Shown piece by piece: positions 16,229 to 24,767 of a stretch of 64,000 bases of DNA. The position numbers were made by a program, and so were the translations under genes. The DNA comes from Leptospira idonii (GTDB lineage Bacteria; Spirochaetota; Leptospiria; Leptospirales; Leptospiraceae). How positions within the stretch are numbered: position 1 is the stretch's first letter; every line of letters begins with the position of its first letter. The DNA lies in assembly GCF_004770995.1 (NCBI RefSeq), contig NZ_RQHW01000002.1, positions 124,001-188,000 on the forward strand. The letters run 5' to 3'. Under the pieces are notes generated by a model that saw only the letters and a list, made by a program, of their open reading frames with translations, ran no database searches and was not told where the DNA came from.

Positions 16229-17983
16229 ATGAAAGCTAGTTCCTATTTGATTCCTACAACAAAAGACGATCCGCAGGATGCTGTCGTCGCCTCGCACAAA
16301 CTGATGATGAGAGCGGGACTTGTTCGTAAGTCAGCCGCAGGCTTATACAGTTATCTGCCGTTAGGTCTTCGCATCCTAAAGAAAATCGAAAATATCGTGA
16401 GAGAAGAAATGGATGCTTCCGGTGCTTTGGAATTTCAACTTCCTATTCTGACTCCCAGCGAGATTTGGAAAGAGTCCGGAAGATGGGACAAAATGGGCAA
16501 AGAGATGTTCCGTATCAAGGATAGACATGATAACGAAAATTGCCTTGGGCCGACTCATGAGGAATCGTTTTGTGTTTTAGTAAAGCCGATGGTTCGTTCT
16601 TATAAAGATCTTCCTATAAATGTATATCAAATTCATACGAAATTCAGGGACGAGATTCGTCCTAGATTCGGAGTGATCCGATCCAGAGAATTCACTATGA
16701 AAGATGCATATTCCTTTCATTTGGACGATGCTTCTCTTGACGAAACGTATCAAAAGATGAGACAAACCTATCGTCGTATCTTCGCAAGATTGGGTCTTGC
16801 CACCATACCGGTGCAAGCTGATTCCGGAAATATGGGAGGGTCTGCCTCGGAAGAGTTTATGGTGGTTTCTCCTATCGGAGAAGAGACTTTGACTCTTTGT
16901 GATTCTTGCGGTTTTTCAGGTAATATTGAAAAGACTCCTGTCGTTAAAAAAACAAGCCTTGCTTCCAAGCAGGAAGAAGAGTCGATCGTGGAGACTCCCG
17001 GTCAAAAATCTATCTCAGATGTAGCCCAATTTTTATCAGTGAAAGAAGAAGAGACTTTGAAAGCGGTCGCTCTTTCTTATGACGGAAAATACGTTCTAGT
17101 GTTTCTGCAAGGAGACCGAGAACTGAATGAAAATAAGCTGAAAAACTTTTTAGGTGCGAATGAGCTTCGGCCTATGGGGCAATCCGAACTGACTCGTTTC
17201 GGTTTGATCGCAGGTTTTATCGGTCCTGGTTTTGCTGAATCTTCCGATTTATTGATATTAGTCGATTCGATTTTGGAACCGAATTTCCCTTATGTGGCAG
17301 GTGCAAACGAAATCGATAAACATAAAAAAGGCGTTCAATTATCGAAATACTACGATTTCTCCAAAATCCAAACTTTGGATCTTTCCCAAAGTAAGGAAGG
17401 AGATCCTTGTCCGAATTGCGGGCATGCTTTAAAGGCCGAAAAAGGAATTGAAGTAGGGCATATTTTCAAACTGGGTCAAAAATATTCCAAGGCTTTCGAA
17501 ATCAGCGTTTTGAACGATAAAGGAAAAGCCACTCTGACAACTATGGGTTGTTATGGGATCGGTGTGAATCGTTGTATGGCGACTGTTATCGAACAATGTA
17601 ATGACGATAAAGGAATTTTCTGGCCTGTTTCCATAGCTCCGTTTGAAGTCTGTTTGGTGAGTATCGCAAAAACTCAGGAAGATATCGCACGGGTAGGAGA
17701 AGTATATTCCTCATTGAAGCAGGCAGGAATCGACGTTCTTTGGGACGATAGAGATCTTGGGCCGGGATTCAAATTCAAAGATTCTGAACTCATCGGTTTC
17801 CCTGTGAGATTGACCTTGGGCAAAGGGTTCTTGGAAAAAAATGAAATCACAATCCTCAACAGAAAGACAATGGAAGAAAAAACGATTTCAGGTTCCGATC
17901 CGAAGACCCTGATCGAGGAAATCAATTCTCTTCTTCGGTCTTTGCGAAAAGAGTTGGATGACAGAACGAAAGAAATCGGGTAA
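16229..17983 (+). CDS. proS: Prolyl-tRNA synthetase (bacterial type with editing domain)
   Basis: 584 residues. Class II motifs are visible: motif 1 region MRAGLVRKSAAGLYSYLPLG, motif 2 (FRDEIRPRFGVIRSREFTMKD), motif 3 (GCYGIGVNRCMATVIEQ), then an anticodon-binding domain. A YbaK-like insert of ~150 residues (from about residue 230) should hydrolyse Ala-tRNA(Pro). The Zn-like CxxC pairs (LCDSCG, PCPNCG) flank the insert. It ends the housekeeping run before the trp genes. Confidence 0.96.
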   Translation: MKASSYLIPTTKDDPQDAVVASHKLMMRAGLVRKSAAGLYSYLPLGLRILKKIENIVREEMDASGALEFQLPILTPSEIWKESGRWDKMGKEMFRIKDRHDNENCLGPTHEESFCVLVKPMVRSYKDLPINVYQIHTKFRDEIRPRFGVIRSREFTMKDAYSFHLDDASLDETYQKMRQTYRRIFARLGLATIPVQADSGNMGGSASEEFMVVSPIGEETLTLCDSCGFSGNIEKTPVVKKTSLASKQEEESIVETPGQKSISDVAQFLSVKEEETLKAVALSYDGKYVLVFLQGDRELNENKLKNFLGANELRPMGQSELTRFGLIAGFIGPGFAESSDLLILVDSILEPNFPYVAGANEIDKHKKGVQLSKYYDFSKIQTLDLSQSKEGDPCPNCGHALKAEKGIEVGHIFKLGQKYSKAFEISVLNDKGKATLTTMGCYGIGVNRCMATVIEQCNDDKGIFWPVSIAPFEVCLVSIAKTQEDIARVGEVYSSLKQAGIDVLWDDRDLGPGFKFKDSELIGFPVRLTLGKGFLEKNEITILNRKTMEEKTISGSDPKTLIEEINSLLRSLRKELDDRTKEIG

Positions 17984-18064
17984 AAAGGTGAAAACTTTTT
18001 AATAAAAAATCCGAATTTAAGAGATCGGCTCGCTTTTCGGAAAGAAATCCGGTAAAGAGGCCTT

Positions 18065-18125
18065 ATTGGGTGGCGGGCGGTCAGCCCCACCCAATTCAGG
18101 GCGGGGATCGAAAGATTCTCCCCGC
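18065..18125. repeat. Two adjacent GC-rich hairpins in the trpB leader
   Basis: ATTGGGTGG (18065-18073) pairs with CCACCCAAT (18087-18095), and GCGGGGA (18101-18107) pairs with TCCCCGC (18119-18125). The stretch is much richer in G+C than the surrounding A/T-rich DNA and has no T-run, so it is not a simple terminator. It may be a copy of a dispersed palindromic intergenic repeat or a structured leader for trpBA. Confidence 0.55.
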
Positions 18126-18173
18126 ACCCGAGAAGCAGTTTCCCTAAAATCCTGTTTTGTAAATCTGGAGATT

Positions 18174-19367
18174 ATGGGATTCGATCAAGTTGGTTATTTT
18201 GGTGAATTCGGCGGGCGTTACTCCCCCGAAATTCTGACGGAAGCTCTCGAAGAACTCGAAGCTACTTACAAAAAATTAAGCAAAGACAAAAAGTTTCAAA
18301 AGGAACTTGCTTATTATCTGAAAAATTACGTGGGCAGGCCAAGCCCGCTTTCTTTTGCAGAGCGCCTAACAAAGCATTGGGGCGGAGCTAGAATCTGGCT
18401 CAAAAGAGAAGATCTGAATCATAGTGGCGCTCATAAAATCAACAACGCCATAGGCCAAGCATTAATCGCCCGTTATATGGGTAAAAAAAGAATCATTGCC
18501 GAAACGGGAGCGGGACAGCACGGCCTGGCAACCGCCACAGTCGGCGCCATGTTCGGAATGGAAACAGTCGTTTATATGGGCGCTGTAGACGTAAAAAGAC
18601 AAAATCTTAACGCAAAAAAAATCGAACTGTTAGGTGCTAAAATCCTCCCTGTTACCTCTGGCGAGGCTACACTTAAAGAAGCAACGAGTGAAGCGATGAG
18701 GGATTGGGCATTGAATGTTTCTACGACTCATTATATCGTAGGTTCTGCGATCGGTCCGCATCCTTTTCCGACGATCGTAAGAGACTTGCAGTCCGTAATC
18801 GGAATCGAAGCTCGTAAACAATTCAAAAAGGAAAGAAAAACTTTACCTGCCGCCATAGTCGCTTGTGTAGGAGGAGGTTCCAATTCGATCGGAATGTTTG
18901 CAGGTTTTTTGAAAGATAAATCCGTAAAGATCTACGGAGCGGAAGCAGGGGGACTCGGTCCTAAACCAGGCGAACATTCTGCAACATTGACTTACGGTAA
19001 AACCGGATTCCTTCACGGAACAAAAACATTGATCATTCAAGACGAATACGGACAAATTGTACCCGCACATTCCGTATCCGCAGGCTTGGATTATCCTGGC
19101 GTCGGCCCGGAACATGCTCATTTGTCGAAAACGGGAAGAGTTGAATATCGAATGGTAACCGATGAACAAGCATTAAGTAGTTTCATCGAAGTCAGCCGAA
19201 TCGAAGGAATTATCCCTGCATTGGAAACTGCGCATGCGTTTCACGTTGCGAGGGATGTGGCAATGGACTTAGGCAAGAAGAAAGATCTAATCATTTGTCT
19301 TTCCGGTCGAGGCGATAAAGATGTAACGGAAGTTTTACGTTTGTTGGGAGAAGGGAAACATGAGTAA
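18174..19367 (+). CDS. trpB: Tryptophan synthase beta chain
   Basis: 397 residues from this ATG. GYFGEFGGRYSPEIL is the standard N-terminus. LKREDLNHSGAHKINNAIGQ carries the PLP lysine, and CVGGGSNSIGMF binds the phosphate. The frame stays open upstream to 18066, but that 36-residue extension is encoded by GC-rich hairpins and does not look like TrpB. A GGAG lies 3 nt before the ATG. It condenses indole with serine, and trpA overlaps it by 8 bp. Confidence 0.95.
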   Translation: MGFDQVGYFGEFGGRYSPEILTEALEELEATYKKLSKDKKFQKELAYYLKNYVGRPSPLSFAERLTKHWGGARIWLKREDLNHSGAHKINNAIGQALIARYMGKKRIIAETGAGQHGLATATVGAMFGMETVVYMGAVDVKRQNLNAKKIELLGAKILPVTSGEATLKEATSEAMRDWALNVSTTHYIVGSAIGPHPFPTIVRDLQSVIGIEARKQFKKERKTLPAAIVACVGGGSNSIGMFAGFLKDKSVKIYGAEAGGLGPKPGEHSATLTYGKTGFLHGTKTLIIQDEYGQIVPAHSVSAGLDYPGVGPEHAHLSKTGRVEYRMVTDEQALSSFIEVSRIEGIIPALETAHAFHVARDVAMDLGKKKDLIICLSGRGDKDVTEVLRLLGEGKHE

Positions 19368-20160
19368 AATTAAGGATTACTTCGAGAAAAAAACGGTTCA
19401 GTCCGTTTTCGTTCCTTTTTTCACTCTAGGAGATCCCGATTATAAGGCATCCGTCGAATACGGAAAAGCGATATTGGAAAGTGGGGCGGATATATTGGAA
19501 TTGGGAATTCCTTTTTCCGATCCTGTCGCTGATGGTCCGGTCATCCAAAGAGCGGTTGCACGATCTCTCAAAAATTCATTCAGTTTCGATCAGATTTTTG
19601 CGACAACCAAAGCCATTCATGATCACCGTCCTGAAAAACCTTTGGTGTATCTCACTTATTTTAATCCTATCTATCATTGTGGGATTCCGAATTTTCTCGA
19701 TAAGGCGAAAGTTTCCGGGATCGAAGGTTTGGTGATTCCCGATCTTCCTTTCGATACTGAGGAAAGTAAAATATTATTTTCAGAATTGAGAAAGAGAGAT
19801 ATGGATTTGATCCATCTTGTAACACCTGCTACACCTAAGAAAAGAATTCAGTCCATGAAAAAAACCTCTTCCGGTTTTATCTATTATGTGACTTCTTTTG
19901 GTGTAACGGGAGAAAGGCGAGAATTTTCCATCGATCTGGAAGATAGAATTAAATTTTTGAAGAAAAATTTGGAGCTACCTATCTGTGCGGGCTTTGGAAT
20001 TTCTACTCCGGAACAAGCATCCCAGATCGCACATTATGCGGACGGAATCATCATCGGTTCGGCGATCCAAAGGATCATCGAAGAGAATGGAGAAAACGTG
20101 TCCAAATGTGCGGATGTTTTGAGGGAATATTCTAAATCGATACGAGGAAGTTTCAGCTAG
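19360..20160 (+). CDS. trpA: Tryptophan synthase alpha chain
   Basis: 266 residues with a TIM-barrel pattern: PFFTLGDPDYKASVEYGKAI, LELGIPFSDPVADGPVIQ (catalytic Glu), YYVTSFGVTGERRE and GFGISTPEQASQI. It releases indole from indole-3-glycerol phosphate and channels it to TrpB. The ATG lies inside the end of trpB. No further trp genes follow, so the rest of the pathway is elsewhere. Confidence 0.95.
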   Translation: MSKIKDYFEKKTVQSVFVPFFTLGDPDYKASVEYGKAILESGADILELGIPFSDPVADGPVIQRAVARSLKNSFSFDQIFATTKAIHDHRPEKPLVYLTYFNPIYHCGIPNFLDKAKVSGIEGLVIPDLPFDTEESKILFSELRKRDMDLIHLVTPATPKKRIQSMKKTSSGFIYYVTSFGVTGERREFSIDLEDRIKFLKKNLELPICAGFGISTPEQASQIAHYADGIIIGSAIQRIIEENGENVSKCADVLREYSKSIRGSFS

Positions 20161-20177
20161 TAAATTTCTTGCAATGA

Positions 20178-20504
20178 AATCGAACTATCCTATTAGATAG
20201 GCAATGGTTCGATTTCACGGAATTTTTGAAATTTCCGCAGTCCTTCTTTCTATTTTGTTTCTTTGTGGTTCTGACGAATCAGTTTCATAAATGGGCACAC
20301 GAAACGAATCCGAACAAAACGGTACAATTCATTCAAAATGTAGGATCGGTTCTTTCTTCTAAGATCCATTCCTTGCATCATGGACCTCCTTTTTCCAGTA
20401 ACTACTGTATCACCTGCGGGTGGTTGAATCCTCTCTTTGAGAGAATTCAATTCTTTCAGAATTTAAAGATAATATTGGAAAAAGTTCTCCATAAAACCGC
20501 TTAA
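20178..20504 (+). pseudogene. Remnant of a CarF/TMEM189 (Kua-domain) plasmanylethanolamine desaturase-like gene
   Basis: Translation from here gives a hydrophobic stretch, then TNQFHKWAHETNP, SKIHSLHHGPP and NYCITCGWLNP. These match the C-terminal half of the Kua/CarF/TMEM189 family, including two of its histidine clusters (HKWAH and HxxHH). The N-terminal half with the first histidine motifs (the FREHH region) is missing: the frame hits a stop at 20175-20177 and trpA ends at 20160. The C-terminal G-x-x-P-R end is also absent. No ATG precedes the conserved part, only a TTG at 20226. It is best read as a truncated relic. Confidence 0.75.
20424..20450 (+). terminator. 12-bp hairpin, possible terminator between trpA and nrdA
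   Basis: TTGAATCCTCTC (20424-20435) pairs with GAGAGAATTCAA (20439-20450) around TTT, with one mismatched C-A position. TTCTTTC follows on the plus strand. It lies inside the relic gene and could stop transcripts from trpBA. The T-run is imperfect. Confidence 0.4.
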
Positions 20505-22897
20505 CTGCCGCAGCTGATACATCCCTCTTCCATCGTGCAAACTGCACCTATGAATTCAGGATTGATATCTTCGAATTTTGCAGGATCTTCCTTCACGATT
20601 TTTTCTTGTTTTGCCGAATTCTGTATTTCTTGTGTAAACTTTTTTTCCACAGTAAACTGAACCGCTTGTGCCGCCGCCTTTGTCCTTAGATAATACATTC
20701 CTGTTTTGAGTCCTTGTTTCCAGGCATAAAAATGCATGGAAGTCAGTTTTGCAGGAGTAGGGCTTTCTACGAACAGGTTTAAAGACTGTGATTGGCAGAT
20801 GAATGCTCCTCTGTCTCTTGCCATATCGATCAGAGATCTTTGTTTCATTTCCCAAACGGTTTTATAGAGTTCTTTTATATCCTTAGGGATGGAATCGATG
20901 TTTTGTATCGACCCGTTTGCACCTACGATTTGATTTTTCATATCATTGGACCAAAGCCCCAAGTCTGCTAAATCTTTTAATAGATGTTTGTTGACAATGA
21001 TGAATTCTCCGCTCAAAACCCGTCTGGTATAGATATTGGAAGTGTATGGTTCGAAACATTCGTTGTTTCCCAAAATCTGTGAAGTGGATGCAGTCGGCAT
21101 CGGAGCGACTAACAAGGAGTTTCTGGCACCGAATTCCATAACTTCTTTGCGAAGGCTTTCCCAATCCCAGCGTTGGCTTGGTTTCACATTCCATAAGTCG
21201 AATTGAAACTTACCTTGAGATAACGGAGAACCTGGGAAACTTGAATAAGAACCCTGTTCTTTCGCTAAATCCTTACTTGCTGTCATGGAAGCGAAATAAA
21301 TCGTTTCGAAAATATCACGATTGAGTTCTTTCGCGTAATCGCTTTCGTAAGCGGTTCTAAGCAAAATAAAAACATCCGCCAATCCCTGGACTCCCAAACC
21401 TACCGGTCTGTGCCTTAGATTGGATGTTTTTGCCTCCTCTATCGGATAATAGTTTTCATCGATGATTCTATTTAGGTTTTTTGTGACTTGGTATGTGATT
21501 TCGTATAACTTCTCGAAATCGAAACGTCCATCAATGATGAATTTCGGTAAGGCGATAGAAGCAAGATTGCAGACGGCAACCTCTTCCTGACTTGTATATT
21601 CCATGATTTCCGTACATAAATTACTGCTTTTGATCGTTCCTAGATTTTGCTGATTGCTTTTCGAGTTAGCGGCATCTTTGTACAAAAGGTACGGTGTTCC
21701 CGTTTCTATTTGGGATTCGATGATGGCAAACCAAAGGTCTTGCGCTTTAACCGTTTTTCTGGCTCTTCCTTCTTTTTCGTATCTTTCATAGAGTGCTTCG
21801 AATTCTTTCCCGAAAGTTTCACTGAGACCGGGAGCTTCGTTGGGACAGAACAAACTCCAATCCTCTCCGTTTTCGACCCTCTTCATAAATAAATCGGAGA
21901 TCCATAGGGCATAAAATAAATCCCTAGCTCTCATCTCTTCCTTTCCATGATTCTTTTTTAATTCCAGGAAAGGGAAAATATCCGCATGCCAAGGTTCTAA
22001 ATATACGGCAAAAGCTCCTTTTCTTTTTCCTCCTCCTTGATCCACGTAGCGGGCAGTATCATTGAACACTCGTAACATGGGAATGATTCCGTTACTGGTT
22101 CCGTTGGTTCCTCCGATATAGGAGCCTGTCGCTCTTATATTATGAATCGCAAGTCCTATCCCTCCTGCACTTTGGGAAATCTTTGCTGTTTGTTTCAACG
22201 TATCGTAAATTCCGTCGATGCTGTCTTCTTTCATCGTCAAAAGAAAACAACTGCTCATCTGAGGTTTAGGAGTTCCCGCATTGAATAGAGTTGGGGTTGC
22301 GTGAGTAAACCATCTTTCGCTCATTAGGTTGTATGTTTTGATTGCTTCGCTTAGATTGTTTTTGTGAATCCCGACGGAAACCCTCATATACATCTGCTGA
22401 GGTCTTTCTGCGATTTCCCCGTCGACACGGAGTAAATAAGATTTTTCCAACGTTTTGAATCCGAAATAATCGAATCCGAAATCTCTGTCGTAGATGATGG
22501 TGCTGTCCAATAATTCCGCATTTTCTTCTATGATTTTCCAAACGTCTTCGGCAATGAGAGGCAGATTTTTTCCCGTTTTCGGATCCTTATATTCGTACAA
22601 CAACCGCATCGTTTCCGAAAAAGACTTAAGAGTGTTTTTATGAAGATTGCTGACTGCGATTCTGCTAGCGAGGAGTGCGTAGTCAGGGTGTTTGGTGGTA
22701 AGCGAAGCGGAAATCTCCGCAGCCAGATTGTCTAATTCCGTGGTAGTGACCCCGTCATAGATCCCTTCTATGACTTTTTTTGCGACATCAATCGGGCTTA
22801 CATATCTACTGAGTCCGTAGGATAGTTTTTCTATACGCGCCGTGACTTTATCGAATTTTACAGATTCTTTTTTTCCGTTTCTTTTCACTACAAACAT
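20501..22897 (-). CDS. nrdA: Ribonucleoside-diphosphate reductase, class Ia large subunit
   Basis: 798 residues. The first ~90 form an ATP-cone ([24 protein letters not shown] split by FDK), the allosteric activity site. The catalytic barrel has [20 protein letters not shown] (radical Cys and Glu) and [15 protein letters not shown]. The C-terminal redox pair is in EEGCISCGS. It reduces NDPs to dNDPs with the R2 subunit encoded just upstream (20 bp gap). The gene order is CWC protein, nrdB, nrdA. Confidence 0.97.
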   Translation of the reverse strand: MFVVKRNGKKESVKFDKVTARIEKLSYGLSRYVSPIDVAKKVIEGIYDGVTTTELDNLAAEISASLTTKHPDYALLASRIAVSNLHKNTLKSFSETMRLLYEYKDPKTGKNLPLIAEDVWKIIEENAELLDSTIIYDRDFGFDYFGFKTLEKSYLLRVDGEIAERPQQMYMRVSVGIHKNNLSEAIKTYNLMSERWFTHATPTLFNAGTPKPQMSSCFLLTMKEDSIDGIYDTLKQTAKISQSAGGIGLAIHNIRATGSYIGGTNGTSNGIIPMLRVFNDTARYVDQGGGKRKGAFAVYLEPWHADIFPFLELKKNHGKEEMRARDLFYALWISDLFMKRVENGEDWSLFCPNEAPGLSETFGKEFEALYERYEKEGRARKTVKAQDLWFAIIESQIETGTPYLLYKDAANSKSNQQNLGTIKSSNLCTEIMEYTSQEEVAVCNLASIALPKFIIDGRFDFEKLYEITYQVTKNLNRIIDENYYPIEEAKTSNLRHRPVGLGVQGLADVFILLRTAYESDYAKELNRDIFETIYFASMTASKDLAKEQGSYSSFPGSPLSQGKFQFDLWNVKPSQRWDWESLRKEVMEFGARNSLLVAPMPTASTSQILGNNECFEPYTSNIYTRRVLSGEFIIVNKHLLKDLADLGLWSNDMKNQIVGANGSIQNIDSIPKDIKELYKTVWEMKQRSLIDMARDRGAFICQSQSLNLFVESPTPAKLTSMHFYAWKQGLKTGMYYLRTKAAAQAVQFTVEKKFTQEIQNSAKQEKIVKEDPAKFEDINPEFIGAVCTMEEGCISCGS

Positions 22898-22917
22898 AAT
22901 TGATCTATCCTCTTGTT

Positions 22918-23889
22918 CTAAAAATCTTCATCTAACGAAAATGCCATGGATTCTTTTTGAGCGAGCACTCCTGCCTTTTGGTAATCTCCCACACGTTTTT
23001 CAAAGAAATTCGTTTTTCCTTCGAGTGAGATCATTTCCATAAAATCGAAAGGATTGGCAGTATAATAAAGTTTTTCCAATCCTAGTTCTAAAAGCCATCG
23101 GTCCGCAACGAATTCTATATATTGGCTCATTAACTTAGCATTCATTCCGATCAAATCAACTGACAAAGATTCTGTGATGAATTCTTTTTCTATCGCTACT
23201 GCGTCAGTGAATATTTCATAAATTTTTTCCTGCGTAGGTTTGTTCTGGAGCATTCGAAAGAGAAGGCAGGCAAATTCGCAATGTAATCCTTCGTCTCTGC
23301 TGATCAGTTCATTTGAGAAAGTGAGCCCCGGTAGAAGCCCTCTTTTTTTCATCCAAAAGATGGCACAAAAACTTCCGCTGAAAAAAATCCCTTCCACTGC
23401 CGCGAATGCCAAAAGTCTTTCTGCAAAATTTCCGTTTTCAATCCAACGCAAAGCCCATTCTGCCTTCTTTTTTACAGCGGGAACATTCTCTAATGCTCCG
23501 AAAAGACGGGTTTTTTCTTTCGTATCTTGTATATAGGTATCGATGAGAAGAGAATACGTTTCCGAGTGGATGTTCTCCATCATGATTTGGAACCCGTAAA
23601 AGCACCTAACTTCAGGAAGTTGGACTTCTCTCATGAAATTCACTGCTAGGTTTTCGTTCACGATCCCGTCGCTTGCGGCGAAAAATGCAAGAATATTGCT
23701 TAGAAAAAATCTTTCGTTCTCGTTTAGATTCTTCCAATCCTCCAGATCCGCACTGAGATCGATTTCTTCCGCAGTCCAAAAGCAGGCTTTTTGTTTTTTA
23801 TACATCTCCCAAATTTTCGGGTATTGGATGGGCAGTATGACAAAACGATCCTTGTTTTCTCGTAATAATACTTCTGTTTTAAAATCCAT
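22918..23889 (-). CDS. nrdB: Ribonucleoside-diphosphate reductase, class Ia small subunit (eukaryote-like R2)
   Basis: 323 residues. Iron ligands D44, E105 and H108 and the radical tyrosine Y112 (in [18 protein letters not shown]) are present. The text is strikingly like animal RRM2: [70 protein letters not shown], and a C-terminal SLDEDF for docking on R1. Enterobacterial NrdB and NrdF look quite different. It makes the stable tyrosyl radical that starts ribonucleotide reduction. Confidence 0.96.
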   Translation of the reverse strand: MDFKTEVLLRENKDRFVILPIQYPKIWEMYKKQKACFWTAEEIDLSADLEDWKNLNENERFFLSNILAFFAASDGIVNENLAVNFMREVQLPEVRCFYGFQIMMENIHSETYSLLIDTYIQDTKEKTRLFGALENVPAVKKKAEWALRWIENGNFAERLLAFAAVEGIFFSGSFCAIFWMKKRGLLPGLTFSNELISRDEGLHCEFACLLFRMLQNKPTQEKIYEIFTDAVAIEKEFITESLSVDLIGMNAKLMSQYIEFVADRWLLELGLEKLYYTANPFDFMEMISLEGKTNFFEKRVGDYQKAGVLAQKESMAFSLDEDF

Positions 23890-24171
23890 TTAAAAACTCC
23901 ATGTAAGCGATTTATATAATTGAAGTGTTTTGTATTCTTCTGTCAGTAATGACATGCATTGGTAACAGAGGCAGTCGTCGTATTGAATGCTCAGATAATT
24001 TCTTTCCTCTTCGGAAAGGGCGACTTTGGAGCATTGACAGATTGCGATCGAACCCACTTTACATTCGAAAAGGTTTTTGCATTTAGGGCAGAACTTTTCT
24101 TCGTGTTTCACCAAATTAGAATTAGGTGTATCTTGGCGGGAAAGATTCGGATGATGACTATGATTTCCCAA
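23890..24171 (-). CDS. Cysteine-rich CWC-like small protein
   Basis: 93 residues. The pattern FCPKCKNLFECKVGSI, then CQC, then CLCYQC gives a zinc- or metal-binding knuckle like the cysteine-rich CWC family. The start is a TTG at 24171 with a clean AGGAG 7 nt upstream, and no better start exists. Its stop directly abuts the nrdB ATG with no gap, so it is the first gene of the nrd operon. A role in metal supply or redox for the R2 di-iron site is a guess from position. Confidence 0.7.
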   Translation of the reverse strand: MGNHSHHPNLSRQDTPNSNLVKHEEKFCPKCKNLFECKVGSIAICQCSKVALSEEERNYLSIQYDDCLCYQCMSLLTEEYKTLQLYKSLTWSF

Positions 24172-24298
24172 GATAATACTCCTAATAAACTCGGGACAGG
24201 ATGATCACGGATGGATGAACATGGCGATCCCGGTAGCAAAAGTCCGGGGCCCTGAAAAAAATTTCGGTACAAATGATCGTAGTACGGGCGATTCATTT

Positions 24299-24400
24299 GC
24301 GGGAAGATCCGACTCATTCCTCATCGAATTCGATGTGGAAAATACGGTTGCGCCGTCAGTTGAGGAGTTGCACCCCATTCCTCCCGGAATTAATTTCAGG
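24299..24400 (-). promoter_or_regulatory. Probable cobalamin (adenosylcobalamin) riboswitch in the leader of the CWC-nrdB-nrdA operon
   Basis: Read on the minus strand, the leader has the cobalamin aptamer landmarks in order: TTAAT...GGGA (24393-24382), GGTGCAACTCC (24374-24364), AACTGACGGCGCAACCGTA (24361-24343), a perfect CATCGAATTCGATG hairpin flanked by TTCC/GGAA (24340-24317), and a B12-box-like GAGTCGGATCTTCCCGC (24315-24299). The B12 box is slightly irregular in its middle, and the 5' strand that should pair with it was not found. B12 repression of class Ia reductase is known in organisms that also have a B12-dependent class II enzyme. Confidence 0.6.
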
Positions 24401-24767
24401 AAAGTGAAAGAGACATATTCTGTCAATGCGCATTTTGGGGTAAAATCGCTCCTACAGACGGCAAATTACTTTTTAGTCGCTTTTTCTTGTTTGAGGGCAT
24501 TTCAAACAATTCTCTCTTTCTGCATAATGAAAGCTAAGTGAAGAAAACAGTTTTATGATATTGGTGTTGATTGCGTTGGCTGCACTTGGAGTAATCCCTC
24601 CTTGGAGCGGTGTGAAAGCAAATTGCAGGATGCAGTGGAAAGATCTCGAATCCTCTGTTCTTTCGGAAAATGGAAGTTTTTTTCCGAAAGATTCCAAAAA
24701 CATTTGAGTCTCCTCATTTTTTTTCAAAGAATGGCTAGGAAATTCCCCTTTTAGGAAACGAGGCTCT
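24401..24767. other. Intergenic stretch between the nrd leader and the cyclase gene, no convincing gene
   Basis: Several short frames are open on both strands here and across the riboswitch, but none has a ribosome site or recognisable family. A 50-codon frame at 24555-24707 on the plus strand starts with a hydrophobic segment (MILVLIALAALGVIPP) and could be a tiny secreted or membrane peptide. It has only a weak GAAG ahead of it. Promoters for the nrd operon (leftward) and for the cyclase (rightward) should lie in this stretch. Confidence 0.35.

Noticed and set aside
17980..18020. Terminator after proS (AAAAAG/CTTTTT pairing)
   Set aside because: The stem is almost purely A/T, short and followed by A's rather than T's.
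18066..18173. N-terminal extension of trpB by 36 codons
   Set aside because: The extension is encoded by GC-rich hairpins, does not resemble TrpB, and the ATG at 18174 gives the standard N-terminus.
24172..24220. NrdR boxes upstream of the nrd operon
   Set aside because: No pair of ACACTATATATTGTG-like boxes is seen there.
24205..24541. Long open frames on both strands between the nrd leader and the cyclase gene (327 and 222 bp)
   Set aside because: They overlap each other and the riboswitch-like element, have no ribosome sites and no family resemblance. A structured RNA explains both being open.
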